Shown here: piece after piece, positions 31,062 to 43,216 of the stretch | Layout: each line of letters opens with the position of its first letter | How positions within the stretch are numbered: the stretch's first letter is position 1 | NCBI GenBank assembly: GCA_030704615.1 | Contig: CM060734.1 | Span: 61,336,042-61,396,041 of the forward strand | Reading direction: 5' to 3' | Source of the DNA: Takakia lepidozioides | Taxonomy: Eukaryota > Streptophyta > Takakiopsida > Takakiales > Takakiaceae | Length of the DNA: 60,000 nt | Position numbers and translations under genes: made by a program | The notes under the pieces: generated by a model | Database searches by the model: none | What the model was told of the DNA's origin: nothing | What the model saw: the letters and a program-made list of their open reading frames with translations, nothing else

Positions 31062-33819
31062 TTAACACATTCTTGGAAATAGATCAGAGTTCAATGGCTC
31101 CCCAGCCTGGAGATGTGGATCTAGACCCGCATTCAGCCAGACATAATGCATTGTCCCTGCAACCAGCAATTGAGGCAAAATCGTTTAGTCCGCAGTGTGT
31201 GCTTTCTACTTTTGCAACGTAAAACTTTTTCCGTAAGAAACACTAAAATCTTTGTATCCAGTACATGGTCAGAAGGGGGTGAAGAATAAAAAAAATTAAT
31301 ACGAGGAATTGCAGATAGATGTACTAGTCCTGTGACTAAATTGTGTCTGCTGCCGATAGTGAGAGAAAAATGTTGGAGTCAGCTGTGTTATTGACTGGTC
31401 AAAACAGCTCAATGGACACTAAAAAGTTATGTGACTGTCCTCTATATTCCATCTCCAAGAAATCAAAATTCCATTTTAGTTAGCTCTATGACTGGGTGAC
31501 CTACCTGGCCGAGGATCAAATCGAACCTCCTCCCCAACCCAGCGGGTTGCATACCCTCTACGACGCCCACTGTTTGATGAAATACCGGGAGCCCCATGGA
31601 CAGCAAAACTGTGGTGCACCAAGCAGTCACCAGGCTCCATATCCCAGGCCAACAACTCCACCTGTGCCTGTCAAAGGATGCATCAACTGTAAGCTGATAA
31701 GATAGAGAAAGATATGTACTCATCAGTACCCTGCAGGGAGTCCCTTGAGAAAACCAACCCTCCCGGAGCCCATGTGGTTACAAAGGTAGGCAGACAGCAA
31801 GAGAGCAAGGGACCTGATACTCTCACTAAAACGCAATTGCTGTCTGCAGGATAAACAGACTTGACAGAGACAAAGGGAATGGAGAGAGGTCGTGAACTTC
31901 CAGAGATCACCTCATTATGCAGGCGATCAATGTCTGGCACATCTGGTAGAACTGATGAATCCTTATAGCGCTCACTGTTTCCTGAGAAGGAAGATATCCT
32001 GTTTAAAATTGCATGCCTGAATAATTCAGTTCTCCATGAGTTTGATCACAGTCAGAGCATGCTTATGGTACACACATTCAGTGACGTGTTTCAGAGCGTC
32101 TCTCTCTCTTTCACTCCCATGGGCCCATCGACATTTTATTTTTCGTTCATTTCTTTTTGCGCGTGAATGTGTTCTGCCCTAGGCATACTTGCTGGCAAAG
32201 AGAACTCACTTGTGCAGAAGCTTCCATTTGTGCGAGCCCTTCACATATTGGACGCAAGCAGACTTGGGAACGGGATCCAAAGCAAGCCACACAGAGACGA
32301 CCTGGTTGCCACTCAACTGCCAGTAACTATGGTCATTGTGCCAGGGTGTTGTCGTTTGGGTGCCAGGCTCCTTCACCAGCAACTGGTCGTAAAATAGCCG
32401 CACCTGCTTCCCCCTATAGCATACTTTCCTCACGTTAAGCAACGGCACAGTGTTGTTCTTCTGAAATGTTGATCAGTTTTTATAGTAACTCTGAACCTTC
32501 ATATCTGCTGAGGGAGTTTGTATGTTTCTTCCAAGTTCTATCAAGAAAGCTCTTCACCCAGGATAAATTTATGAAAATATTTACACAACCAAGGAGGACC
32601 AAAGAGGGCCAAAGCGTTTGTTGGCATCTCAAGCTGAGGTGCAGTGAAAGTCTGTTTGATGCTTCCCAACAGCACCCGATACAATGCATTAGAAAAACTT
32701 TACGTCGTCACCATCACAATGTGGATTCCCAGTCTTCTAAATTCCAGAAAATTCAGAGAGGAAGAGAGAACCGACCCCATCATACGTTTGGCAATCTCTG
32801 CAGCTGGAGAGTTAAAGACAAAGTGATGCATGGCCTCATGCCGCCGCCACAGAAATTGGTCATCATGAAAGCGCCCTGGCTGCCCCCAAATCCATACTCC
32901 ATTCTGTCTATCAGAGACAGCTAAAACTTCTCTAAACAAATGACAAGCACTTTGAAATGTCTTCATACCTTTCATGCTTTGGAGTTGAACAGATGCATAG
33001 ACCCCACTGGACAATCTTACCTGCATTGGTGACAATCTCAAACTGCCTCAGCTCTCTCACATCCTATGTGTGAGATTTAGCTTCACAGTGACTGGTCTCA
33101 AGAGAGATCTTTAGCAAGGTGACAATATTACAGGCATATGATACTAAATACCACAACAGCCCATGGGGAGGTTTTGATCATTGAATTAGCTGACACAACA
33201 ATATTAGAGCTTATTATTCTTCTTTGGAGCTTCTCAGTACCAAGCTCTATCTATAATGTGTGAATACATGCCTTGTACTGGATGCATTGTTCCCAGACAA
33301 TCGAAACTCATGCAATATGCCATGGCACAAAAACTAGAGAAAAAAAATAGTTGTGGATCACACTACCTGGCCAGGTTGCACATGCTCATCACACAGTGGC
33401 CCTGCAAAAGTGAGAAAGGGAGGGTCTTGTCAACCTCAAGCACAATTTCTATCTGTGATTCCTGGGGAAAACAGCAGGAAAGGCTAAACTCTGAACTCAC
33501 ATTTCAGAGGTAGCCAATGAATGATGTCATTTGTGATGAAATGCATCAGAACAACATTTTCCTCCTCCTTGTCTGTCCCTTTGAAGAGGGAAACCATTAC
33601 AACTTTCTTGTCAAGCTTCACATGGGCCTTGGTGCTACTTAGGCACACACCCAGATACCGAGTTCAGGAGGTTTACCCGAGCTTTCCATGTTCTTATCGG
33701 CAGCCACACGGAGTTTCTCAAGCCACTCGGGTGCAAACAATTGGCGAACGACTGTTGCCCCATCATTCTCAAACCTTTTCACTTCTTCCTCAGGAATCTT
33801 GGTTCCAACCTCGACATTC
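31062..33819 (-). CDS. Phytanoyl-CoA dioxygenase (PhyH) family protein, multi-exon
   Basis: Seven exons join in frame: 33,819-33,677; 33,401-33,367; 32,903-32,776; 32,413-32,210; 31,974-31,911; 31,667-31,505; 31,156-31,062 (TAA at 31,062-31,064). All have GT donors and AG acceptors in matching phase. The protein reads FENDGATVVRQLFAPEWLEK near the start, then GRFHDDQFLWRRH, VRLFYDQLLVKEPG, TTPWHNDHSYW (the H-x-D iron ligands), VKGSHKW, HHSFAVHGAPG (distal His) and RWVGEEVRFDPRPG (Arg for 2-oxoglutarate), and ends AGEPLNSDLFPRMC. This is a non-haem Fe(II)/2-oxoglutarate oxygenase; the substrate cannot be told from sequence. The first exon and start are not resolved. A Met at 33,947 is in frame, but the stretch between it and exon 1 is a CT-rich intron end. 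Confidence 0.9.
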
Positions 33820-34700
33820 CTGACACAGGTGTATGAGTGTGTGTGAAGGGGGAGAGAGAGAAAGAGAGAGCAAAATGTCCTTAAATTGGCCAGTCTTCTT
33901 AGCTTAAACTGACTCACACATTGATGGAGTGGCAATGTGAATGCCACATTCTCTCTCCTCTTTTTACAAGGGGACCACCATATCCGGCCCTCCTATGCAG
34001 AACGCCCTCCTTGTTGTCCCACCATTACAAGCTCCAAGCTTCCACGCAGCTTGCATGAACTCTCTTCAACAATTTTAGTTCGGAATTCTGCACATTGACC
34101 TGCTCTGCTTGCCTAACAATGGTAAGGGAATTCAAGTTCGTGGAATATTTAGATCTTGAACATGTGACAATTGTCGGAAGCTGCAGAATAACCAGAACCA
34201 CAGCCAACAAGAATTTTGAAGTCTAGCAATAAGTGTTGTTGTCATAACAGACACGGGGTCTTCTACCGAGATGATATGATACTGTAGGAGAAGAAACTCA
34301 ATTCGACCTCACAAAAAAAAATCTCTGGTGAGATAGAGCGATCTAATGCTCAAATGACGAAGAGATCACTTCAATCGGAGAGAGGGAGAGAGAGTTTTAC
34401 AGGGTCGACGTTGACAAGAAACGGCGAAAACCAAAGGCATAAACCCTTGACATGCTCCACGCTCCACGTAAAGCCATCTCTTTTCTCAAAAGATAATATC
34501 TCTCCACCTCTCTTCTCAATCCCTCACTGTCACTGTCACCTCCACACTAAATGTGTCTTTGTGGGTCTATCTCTTCCCGAAATTCCTCGGCTGCCTCACT
34601 GCACTCCCAACTCTGCGTCTCCTCTCTGGGGTTCTCTCAATTCCCCATCACGTAAAGCCCTCACCTAATTTTCCCTTTGTGTTTGTAGGGCACCCTCCCC
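33820..34700. promoter_or_regulatory. Upstream region of the PhyH gene with CT/GA-rich tract
   Basis: The missing first exon and promoter should lie here. A GA-rich run (gggagagagagaaagagaga) at about 33,849 lies in the intron before the first resolved exon. A second GA run occurs at 34,379-34,395. No certain TATA box or start codon with a phase-2 donor was found. Confidence 0.35.
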
Positions 34701-34704
34701 AGGC

Positions 34705-34905
34705 ACAAAACCCATCTAAGCCCAAGTGCAATTTCCTATGTATCCAAGTGCGTCTCTTATGTGAAAGGCCATCTAAGCCTAAGTGCAATCTTCTATTCAT
34801 GTATCCAAGTGCATCTCCCATGTAGAGGCCCAAGTGTCCAGTGTCATGTAACTTGCCCAAGTGCAATCTCCTATGTATCCAAGTATGTCTCCCAGGTGTC
34901 AAGGC
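34705..34905. repeat. Degenerate tandem repeat (aagtgcaat..tatgtatccaagt)
   Basis: Four imperfect copies of a unit of about 60 bp (aagcccaagtgcaatttcct, tatgtatccaagtgcgtctc) run through the interval. A 140-codon frame on the minus strand over it is repetitive and has no domain, so I do not call it a gene. Confidence 0.6.
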
Positions 34906-35048
34906 CCAACTTACTTTTTTCCAATTTGTTGAGTAGTAATCATTATTGGTATATATCCCCTCGAGGCTCCAATCATTGACGGTCCGAGGAAAGCCCACTT
35001 TGTTATTTTTCACGAATTTCTCACAACCCAAAGTACTTGAAATTTGAC

Positions 35049-35153
35049 ATCTCCCAAACCGTAGGTCCAAAAATCATGAGACCAAGCCGGTGCACCCTTC
35101 CTCATCAAGGGCTTTCCAACAACACCAAGGCCGGGGCCCACGGTTTGGGAGAT
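35049..35153. repeat. Inverted repeat with perfect 14-bp arms
   Basis: atctcccaaaccgt at 35,049-35,062 and acggtttgggagat at 35,140-35,153 are exact reverse complements. They are 77 bases apart and flanked internally by aggtcc and gggccc. A foldback element or small hairpin RNA source is possible; no more can be said. Confidence 0.55.
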
Positions 35154-35780
35154 CTAAACGACGCTACAAAACAAAACAAACAAAGTGACTTCTTTGCCTG
35201 TGAATTTTCGGTAGCCACGTCGTAATGACGCCGGCTCCCCGGTCCCAGCAGCGCACCTCCCAAGGCTTCACACACGCCTGGCCACATATGTGGGCCCGCC
35301 CCCTCCATGCAGCGTTTCTTTTAAAGTATTTACATTGTAGCCCAACTGGCATCCATTAGAACCTTAGAGGAGCATGTCTGGAGCTTGTACAAAATGCGTA
35401 GTGGAAATGGCTGGCGATAATATGAAATTTTGAATGGGTATTGGGCGAATGAACCTAAAACCTAGTAGACTTGTTGAGGCGAATAACCCAGAATTGACAT
35501 AGCAAATTGGAGGGTTTAGGCATCATTGGAGACTAGGCGAAATTATGCCAAACACCACCAAAACAATTTAAACCACCATTCATAAGTAGAAAACCTTAAA
35601 TTGGCGTATACTGCATTTCAGTCAATCTACACTAAGTGGCATATTTGAACCCTGGCCCAAAAAGACCCTACCTAATGCTACATGGCACATAAATAAGAAG
35701 TATCAATGTTTGCATGGCTCTTGGAAATACAAATAAAATTACCAAGTAACTTGGCTCACAAAGCTTGTAAACAGTAATGA
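35154..35780. other. AT-rich spacer
   Basis: I see no gene, RNA or clear repeat in this interval. Confidence 0.45.
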
Positions 35781-35859
35781 AGATTATATGTCACGACACA
35801 TTATAGACGATGAGACTAGCACCAGCCAAGAGACCAGCACCAAGAGACCTGCCAAGGAA

Positions 35860-37865
35860 GCAACCCCAAGAGACCAGCCAAGAGACCTAAGCATCAGTAG
35901 ATCTACGGGTCTTCACCTCCATCCAATCACTGATAGCCTCTTGATAAGAGAAGATATCTCTGTTGTAAAAATCATGTGCATACATACGGACAGTTGTATT
36001 CAAGTGACCAACCAAACGATTACGTAGCTTGTTCTTGATGAATGCCAAAGTACTGAACGTGCGTTCATCCTCAACACTGCCAAGGACCTGCACCACTGCA
36101 ATTTCAGCAAGCTTCGTGAATTCACCAAGGCGTTGAACAATGAGGCCATTGGAAGAGAGTTTCTGCCAAAGTTTTGTCACGGGGTTGATGTCGAAAGGCT
36201 CCTCCATGGCCTTCTTTGCCTGTGTTTTCATTGTCAATTTAAAGAAAGAAGTTTGCATTTCCAGCAAATTGCATTGAGGGGCTCAGAAATCCAAGTACCT
36301 TCAGGTGTTACCTGCTTGGAAACACAATAAGCTCATTTGATGACCGCCATGTGTAGAGGAAATATAGCCTCACACTCGGGCTGCAGCCAGTATTGGGGGT
36401 ACACCACACCAAGAGCATTCATGATCTCAGAATCTGGAAACCTTTTTTCAAGGTCACTGATAAGAAGGTTTGCTGCCATCGTACACTGTTCCTTGATGCT
36501 TGCAACATGCTAAACAAAGCCTTCCCTATCCACTGCACGAGGCTGCCCAGTCAACAGTGACATAGAATGACTCATGTAAGATTGTCCCATGATGGAAAAT
36601 GCCAATGTGTCATTGTCGGTGTTCAGATCAGTAACCCAATGTTGAGTGATTCTATAAGAAGAATTCGAGACCACATCATTGAAGTCTGGGAAGTCCTCAG
36701 GCTGAAAAGCAGTTGCTGGATCTGAATACATCCTATAGACATCGGCTTGACATATCTTGACAGCGGCCACAAAATCACAAATAAACACATCCCTTGATTG
36801 AGCAAATTTGATGAGGGAATTGACAACCTCCAACAAATTAAAGGCAAAACACATGGCAAACCCAATATGGTTTGAATGTCACACAAATGATCCAGATTTG
36901 CCCTCGCTGCTGCAACTGATCCACTATCAAGTGACATTTTGACAATCAAGGTTTTATACTCTCCCAATACCTTTTTCAAGGGCTCTAGCATGCTAATCCA
37001 CCTTGTCTTCACATTCCTCAATATCTTAAGTCCTTCTGTTTCCACGATCTCAGCGAGCTTAGTAAATTCAAGATGACGCTTGGGAGAGGTGAAGAAATAC
37101 CCATACAATGATTGGAGGAGATCCTCCAACTTTGAGACCATTGGTAGAGTAGACAATGCTTGCACAGCCAAGTTTGTGCGATGAGCCATACAATGGACGC
37201 CAATCATGTAGGGTGCATGCTGATCCCTAACTTGCACAGTCACTCCCGTGCGGATACCTTGGAAAACTGAAACCTCATCTGCTCCCATGCACACAAGCCG
37301 CTCAGCAATTTGTTGGTCAGACAAGCCACCAAATGTCATTAGGGCACCCACCATCATCCATTTGAGGTTGTCGGCATTGCTCCCTTCAAGAACACGTTCA
37401 AGTGTAAGCAGAATTGGAATCCGTCTCCAGTTGTGAACCACATATGCATGAACAAATAACCAACTTTGATTATCAATGGTCGTAACCTCATCAGCACTTA
37501 TGGAGATGAATTTAGAAGCCCCCACAGCTTTTGTAGTGGCCCTCAAAACACTCCGGTGCATGCAATCAGCCATTTCCCACCCTAAACAGTCAGACCAATG
37601 CTTAGCAGGATTGTGAGGTACCTTCAGGAATGAAACAGGCCCTGCATGGCCTCATAATCTGTCATAGGACGACCTTGAGCAAGGAGGTGGAAAACAAGGG
37701 CAAACTGGACAAGTTTTTTCTTCCTATTCATAGTCATACCCTGCTGTACCTGCTGCACCACTGAATAACGACCTGCAGCAGCAAAGAGTCTTTCATTTTG
37801 CAGATGCACATTTGTTTTCAGAAAATAATGTTGTCCCACTGCCACACCAAGCATGGCCACATGAG
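35860..37865 (-). pseudogene. hAT-type transposase pseudogene (DUF4371/ZMYM6-like)
   Basis: On the minus strand the text runs from KLVQFALVFHLLAQGRPMTD (37,860-37,624), through a frameshift, to FISISADEVTTIDNQSW (first catalytic Asp region), GVHCMAHRTNLAVQALS, RNVKTRWISMLEPLKKVL, and, after further breaks, the hAT dimerisation end AVVQVLGSVEDERTFSTLAF (36,267-35,887). The order and motifs match the hAT family that includes ZMYM6-like transposases. At least three frameshifts or stops make it inactive. No terminal repeats were recognised. The first bases carry short direct repeats (gagaccagcaccaagagacc). Confidence 0.85.
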
Positions 37866-38030
37866 CCTTGCGTCGACCTGCATGCTACCGTGAGGACACG
37901 GCTTTTTGAGAGGGGAATGGGTAATGTTAGAGGACTGTCTGGGACTTAGACACTTATACGGGATCTGTGGGGTACCCTTAATTTTTGCACAGACTGAGAC
38001 CAACAGGAGCCTTAGGGGTCACAGCAGCGC

Positions 38031-38275
38031 ACTTTAGGGGGGGGGGGGGTTACACAGCCCGTCACAGCCAACACAGCCGACACAGCCAGACACAGTCAAC
38101 ATAGCTCGTCACAGCCCGACACAACCCATCACAGCCAACACAGCCCGTTACAGCCGACACAGCCACACAGACAGTCACAGCCCGACACAGCCAAACACAG
38201 TCGCACAGCCAGTCACAGCCCGACACAGCCGGTCACAGCCGGTCACAGTTTCACACAACCAGTCACGACCATAGG
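38031..38275. repeat. Minisatellite of cacagcc units after a G run
   Basis: A run of 13 G at about 38,037-38,049 is followed by about 20 copies of a 9-12 bp unit (cacagcccgt, cacagccaa, cacagccga). The sequence has no coding capacity. Confidence 0.9.
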
Positions 38276-40077
38276 GAACGGATAGCAGGACAGGGAACGA
38301 CTGTGGGGAACAACACCTGCGAATGGAACATGTTAGTTCACGGACGACGGTTAGTGAGGGAAACGGTTAGAACAACGGGTAGGAAGATAAAGCTAGGAGC
38401 AAGGACTGAAAGAGGAGGATTATTGGGGCACTTCTTGGGGAAGACTTCGGACATCACTGGGGGGAAAGGAGGAGAGAGCGTATCTCTGAGCAGAAAGATG
38501 GAGAGCACGGAGTAGGAGGAGGATCTGTTGATGCTTAATGAATGCAGACAGTAGAATTGTAATGTAGATCAGATTAGAGACTCCATGGCTTCAGCCTGAT
38601 ACTTGATAGATATTAATCTGATATACACTTCATACTCACACTGTGTAGAGAGATCTGAGTGAAGCTATAGAATGAATGGATGAGTTGATGGAATCCGATA
38701 AATTGATGAAGCAAACTGATACTTAATTACCAGCAGTAAGGTAACTAGCTAACATGAATGCGGGAAGGAAAACAAATAGGAAACACCCCCATGATACACT
38801 AGCTGTAGGTCATGACTGATTGTTCTGAGCGGGCTGAGTACTTAGAGATTTCCAACTCTTCTATCTTGGAGTTTCCGCCTCGGATAGCGAAGGGATGGGT
38901 GAGTAAAAGCCGCGCGACAAAGTCACATCCTCCTGCGGCGTTTTGCCGCTTGGAATTATTGCTCCTGACAATGTCTACATTCGGCGGATTAAGGCGTGGA
39001 ATATTTCCTCTCTCACTCATTTACGCCCGCCGCATTCTCGGCCGAGTGTCATAATTGCACGATTTCATGAAACGCTTATCAACGGCGTCAGGCCTTGATC
39101 CACTTGGACAACATTGAATGCGAAATACGTACTGCTTTATAAGCACGAGTACGAAACCATTGAACCACCGTTATCGTTCTGGCATCATAATTGTGACATA
39201 GGGTTCTACCAGTAAAGGCCACTCATTTCCGAAATCGCTCAAGGAGTGCACTCCTGCACCATCCAGAACCGTTCGATTGTGGCCATATCGGATATCAACG
39301 GCGCCGAAAATCGATCCGCGAGATAATGTATCGCACTATCCCATTGCAGGGGTTCCAGCGGGCAACCTGGTTTCCACCTCTATATAAGGTTTGAGTGCAA
39401 ATTGTTCAAACTTCTATCTCCATACCTCTCACTTGCAGATTGTGTTTCCCGCACCTCTCTGGTCATCTCCCACTGCCCATTGTGCACCTCTCTGAGCATC
39501 ATGGTACCTCTGTGGCCATCGCATGTGTTCCTCTCTGAATTTCCATAATCTCTCATGTGAACTTCATTTTCTCTTCTAGGAAATGACATTACATCTGTAT
39601 GTATTCGATAGTCTATAGGAAAATCTACTTATTTCTCATCTGCACGTTTAGAAATTACAGTCCAATACTCTCTTTTCGCTGTATTTGTCCAATTTCCGTA
39701 TTCCATCATCCATCAAGTCGTGGACCTCCACCGGACAGTCGCGTCAATGCTCAGATTCATCCGTCATTACAATTATTCATCCACGTAACCATATTCTTAT
39801 ATATATGTATGTATGACGCCTCCCGAAGGGAGCGTAACTTATGGTGTCACTTGACCCCGAAGGGCTACTACCTTCCAGCATGGAGGTTATATAATTAGAC
39901 TCAATCTTCACATGACATGTTCCAGACCAAACAGTAATTCCATTTCTATTCTACTTCTCTGAAACGTTCATACGCGAGGGTATTTTTTTTTTTTGTATTG
40001 ATTCATCTTTGAATAGAGTTTTAACTCATACTGCTTATTACTATGAGTAAGGTTGTTACGGAGGGGTTTTCAGTTTC
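38276..40077. other. Long non-coding stretch
   Basis: I see no protein family or RNA gene. A TATA-like ctatataagg at about 39,380 is followed by repeated cacctctct(g/c)gtcatc text to 39,540. It looks like a remnant promoter or leader but leads into no gene. A T run lies at about 39,986-39,996. Confidence 0.4.
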
Positions 40078-41377
40078 TTGAACCTCGCGTGTGCAGTAGA
40101 GGTTCCGGTGATCATGAGCTTAAAGACTGGTCAAAGAGTATTTCTTACTTTTCCCGGATCTTCATCTCCAGTAGCAACTGGGGACTGCCTTAATGTCTCC
40201 GGGGTTGGGACCTGTTATGGACACCAATTATCTTCCTCAACCATTTCAGTGGTTCTGATCATCTCCTGTGATGAAGCAAACTCATTATGTCCTCTTCCTT
40301 ATGGACATATGGATGCTAACACCTTGAAGGAGGCCATTGGGACCCCGATGGTGTGGAATGTGGAGTTCATGCGGAGAATAACGAGTATCAAGGAGGGCAT
40401 GACATGAATCCTGATTTTATGCCGGAGAGAAAATATACTGCCAATTTTTTTGACGTCAACGAGGATGAATCAAACCACATACCATCGAAGAGTTCCGAGA
40501 ATCCGAGCGGAGGACTTGGAAGAAACAACTGGAGAAACTTGCAATACGTACTGTTGGGTGATGATGGGGGTGCACTGTTCGAGGAGAGGATTCAAACCTG
40601 TATTCCAGACGAGGTGATCCTCAACAAACTGAGAGAGGAGATGTTGGAGTTCTTGTCACCATAATACTTTCTGGAGGATCTGGATGTTTGATGTCTCTTG
40701 TAAAATGGCCTTTAACAAAAACACGACTTTTGGAAAGTGGGAGACTACTCTCAAATGATCTGGAGAATTTTATTAGATCTTCTGACAGTATCTTGTACGA
40801 AGATCACGAGGCAGGTGCGAAGAAAGCGGCGTATCGGCATTTTACGAGGAAGAAGAGGGATCGAGATTTGGAACACTCCAAAAAAAGAATGAAGAATCTT
40901 ACTCTGGAGGAAGTCCGGTCCGTGAGCAGCAAACCTTGATGCAGACTTCACTGTTGTCAATATTTCGATTGGCGAAAAACCTTGGCTATCCGTACTTTGT
41001 TTTGGGGATCCACTTTTGATGAGAGGAGAGAACATGGACTAAATGTTTCAAAACGACTTCACATGCTGGAAGGGACTTCTCGCAGGGCATACGTTACGAT
41101 TGAGGGTGTAGATGTTTGTGAGACTGCTTGGTGGACAATTCATGGAATTGGCAGGTCCACATACATGGAGTACAAAAAGTTGAGTAAACAGGGTTGGTTA
41201 TCAAGTCTCCTTCGGATATTTCCTAACGTGGAGGTTCGTAAAACTGGTCTCATGTTTTCTTCAGATCCATTTTCTCCCATGAGATCCATGCACTTCCCAA
41301 AGTCATTATATAACGCCATTTTCTTTCCAAATCTCATAGGGTGTTTTTTTTTTTGGCAATTTAGGATTTTGGATTGA
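40078..41377 (+). pseudogene. Unrecognised ORF relic in several frames, possibly a transposase N-terminus
   Basis: Four open pieces follow one another: MSLKTGQRVFLTFPGSSSPV and onward, then DDGGALFEERIQTCIPDEVI, then AAYRHFTRKKRDRDLEHSKK, then VDVCETAWWTIHGIGRSTYM. The last piece resembles a helix-turn-helix-like segment found upstream of the catalytic core in some eukaryotic transposases (pattern C-x2-AW-x-IHGI-x-R). No DDE core follows. I infer an eroded mobile-element ORF; a broken host gene is the alternative. Confidence 0.4.
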
Positions 41378-42194
41378 CATACCTTTTTATATAGTACCTT
41401 GTTTTTTATGTTAGCATTACCCCTAACCCTTACCATTTTCTGCAAATGGCCCATGAACTATTGATACCATAACCATAGCCATAACCATAACCATTATGGT
41501 TATTGAAATGTCTTCTTCCTTCATATTTGCGCTAGCATTTTTCCTTTGTTTTGGATTGACATGCATTAGGCATGTTACAGTTTGCTTTCTATGTTACATC
41601 TTAATACCAAGTTCCAAGGACGAGTCTTTCATTTAAATACTTGTCCATAATATTAGGTTCTTCGGCTAACAGCCGACTGTGAGACTCCTTCTAACCCGAA
41701 AAGTCTGTTCGTTTGTTACAATAAGGAAGGGTCAGGAAAGGAACGTCCACTGGACAGTGGAGGTTCATGAAACTAGAACCGCAGTCGAAAGAGACAAAAT
41801 CGAAGGGAGGGTCATCCACATTGAATCAGAAAAAACTTCCAAGAATGAAATTGAAGAATGGAGATTTCATACCTCGTTGGACTCGTCTCGTACTCGCTTC
41901 TAGTTCATTTCAGGTGGTAAGACTCTCAAAGTATCCCTCCTGCCCTCCCCAATGCATCTTGTCTTATGGGGCATGAGGTCAGTATTTCCATTGATAATGG
42001 ACGTAATATTACCCTCTGCCTGAAGCGTCCGTGGGCGTGGCCTCTTCACTCCACGGTTCCCATGACTAAGTTCTAGCGACTGGAGTCTTCCATAAATGTT
42101 TGTCTATTTTGTAACTTAAACCCTAGTTACACTCCAAACCTTATTGTATTATCATGTTACATCTTCTCAATGTTTCATGCTCTTTTAATATTTT
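41378..42194. other. Spacer
   Basis: The interval is mostly AT-rich. A short simple repeat ccataaccata occurs at about 41,465-41,500. No gene is supported. Confidence 0.45.
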
Positions 42195-42365
42195 CTTTTG
42201 TTGGATATGTCGTGCGCATACATATCGCTACACAACTACATCGCTGTCCAAAACCACACAACACATGTGCACACCACACACTAGTATACCACTAGTCTAC
42301 CACTAGTCCAGCCACTAGTCCAACCACTAGGCTACAACTAGTCAGTCACTAGGTGACACATTTTG
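42195..42365 (-). repeat. Inverted copy of the plus-strand gypsy LTR
   Basis: The minus strand repeats 20,880-21,082, with the same string of ctagtgg variants followed by gtgtggttttggacagcgat and gtatgcgcacgac. About 160 bp match. It is a solo or truncated LTR of the same family in the opposite direction. Confidence 0.8.
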
Positions 42366-42765
42366 AAACAAGTATGATATCACCTGTAATTTCACAAAGT
42401 TCAATCACACATTACACCATGATATTATTAATATTTCAATTAATTCTAATGCAAATATATATTAAGTTTAGTCCGGATTTAAGCCAAAAGTCCAAAATTA
42501 ATTAAAATAGTGTTTTTGTTATTATGTTGGTTTAGTTTAGGATCTATGGAGCATGCACTGGCCTCTATGATCTGTGGTGGAACCCACTTGAGAGTATGGA
42601 GGAGTCTTCGGACATGAGCAAGCTATCTTACACAGATGTGTGATGTGTGGTGGAACCCACATTTTGTGTGAAATAGCTAGAGGGACGGTGGGGCAAGTCC
42701 GAGATTGCAGGCCCATCTTGACTTGTAATTTAGGGTGTCTGGAGCATGGATGTCAGGGATGCCTC

Positions 42766-42930
42766 GGCGTGAGCCTGGTCACGTGAGCGCAACTGCGCTC
42801 ACGCCACGTCACCTTGCGCAAATGCCACGTCACGGGGCTCACTCCACGTCATCACACATGAAGGCCGCGTCACCACGCGCCCAGAAAGAAGTGGAGTGTA
42901 TTCCCGCGGATTGGCACCCTTTACCGCGGA
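42766..42930 (+). repeat. GC-rich terminal motif cluster, left end of copy I
   Basis: The sequence is ggcgtgagcctggtcacgtg, then gcgctcacgccacgtca, further ccacgtca copies, and finally two cgcgga motifs (at 42,905 and 42,925). The same order of motifs recurs at 47,857-47,991 before copy II. It probably marks the left end of the composite element. The short gtgagc/gctcac pieces are themselves inverted repeats. Confidence 0.5.
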
Positions 42931-43216
42931 AACAAGCTGGACGACATAATAAAAGGCATTGAATAAAGGATGGATGAATGTACAGTTGGATGATAAACAG
43001 ATGGTCATGAATGGAGCACGCATGAATACAGTGTAGATGAATGCACAATGGATATGAGAAGAGTCAGGGAGGTTTGTGAGATGGATTCATACATATTGCA
43101 ATTTAAATGAAAGTTGATTCTGTGATTATTATTTGTTCTAAAGGAACAACTACGGTGGATGAAGGGGATTCAACGTTTTCCAGATAATATGAAAATGAAT
43201 ATTAAAAGAATACAGT

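Noticed and set aside
33820-33947. Met at 33,947 as the start of the PhyH protein
   Set aside because: The frame passes through a CT-rich tract with a cag acceptor right before the conserved text, so most of this stretch is an intron. The true first exon is unresolved.
34648-35070. A 140-codon minus-strand frame with HLGLDG-like repeats
   Set aside because: It follows the degenerate 60-bp tandem repeat and has no family features.
41461-41500. ccataa repeats as an interstitial telomere
   Set aside because: Plant telomere units are ttaggg or tttaggg types; these few ccataa copies do not match.
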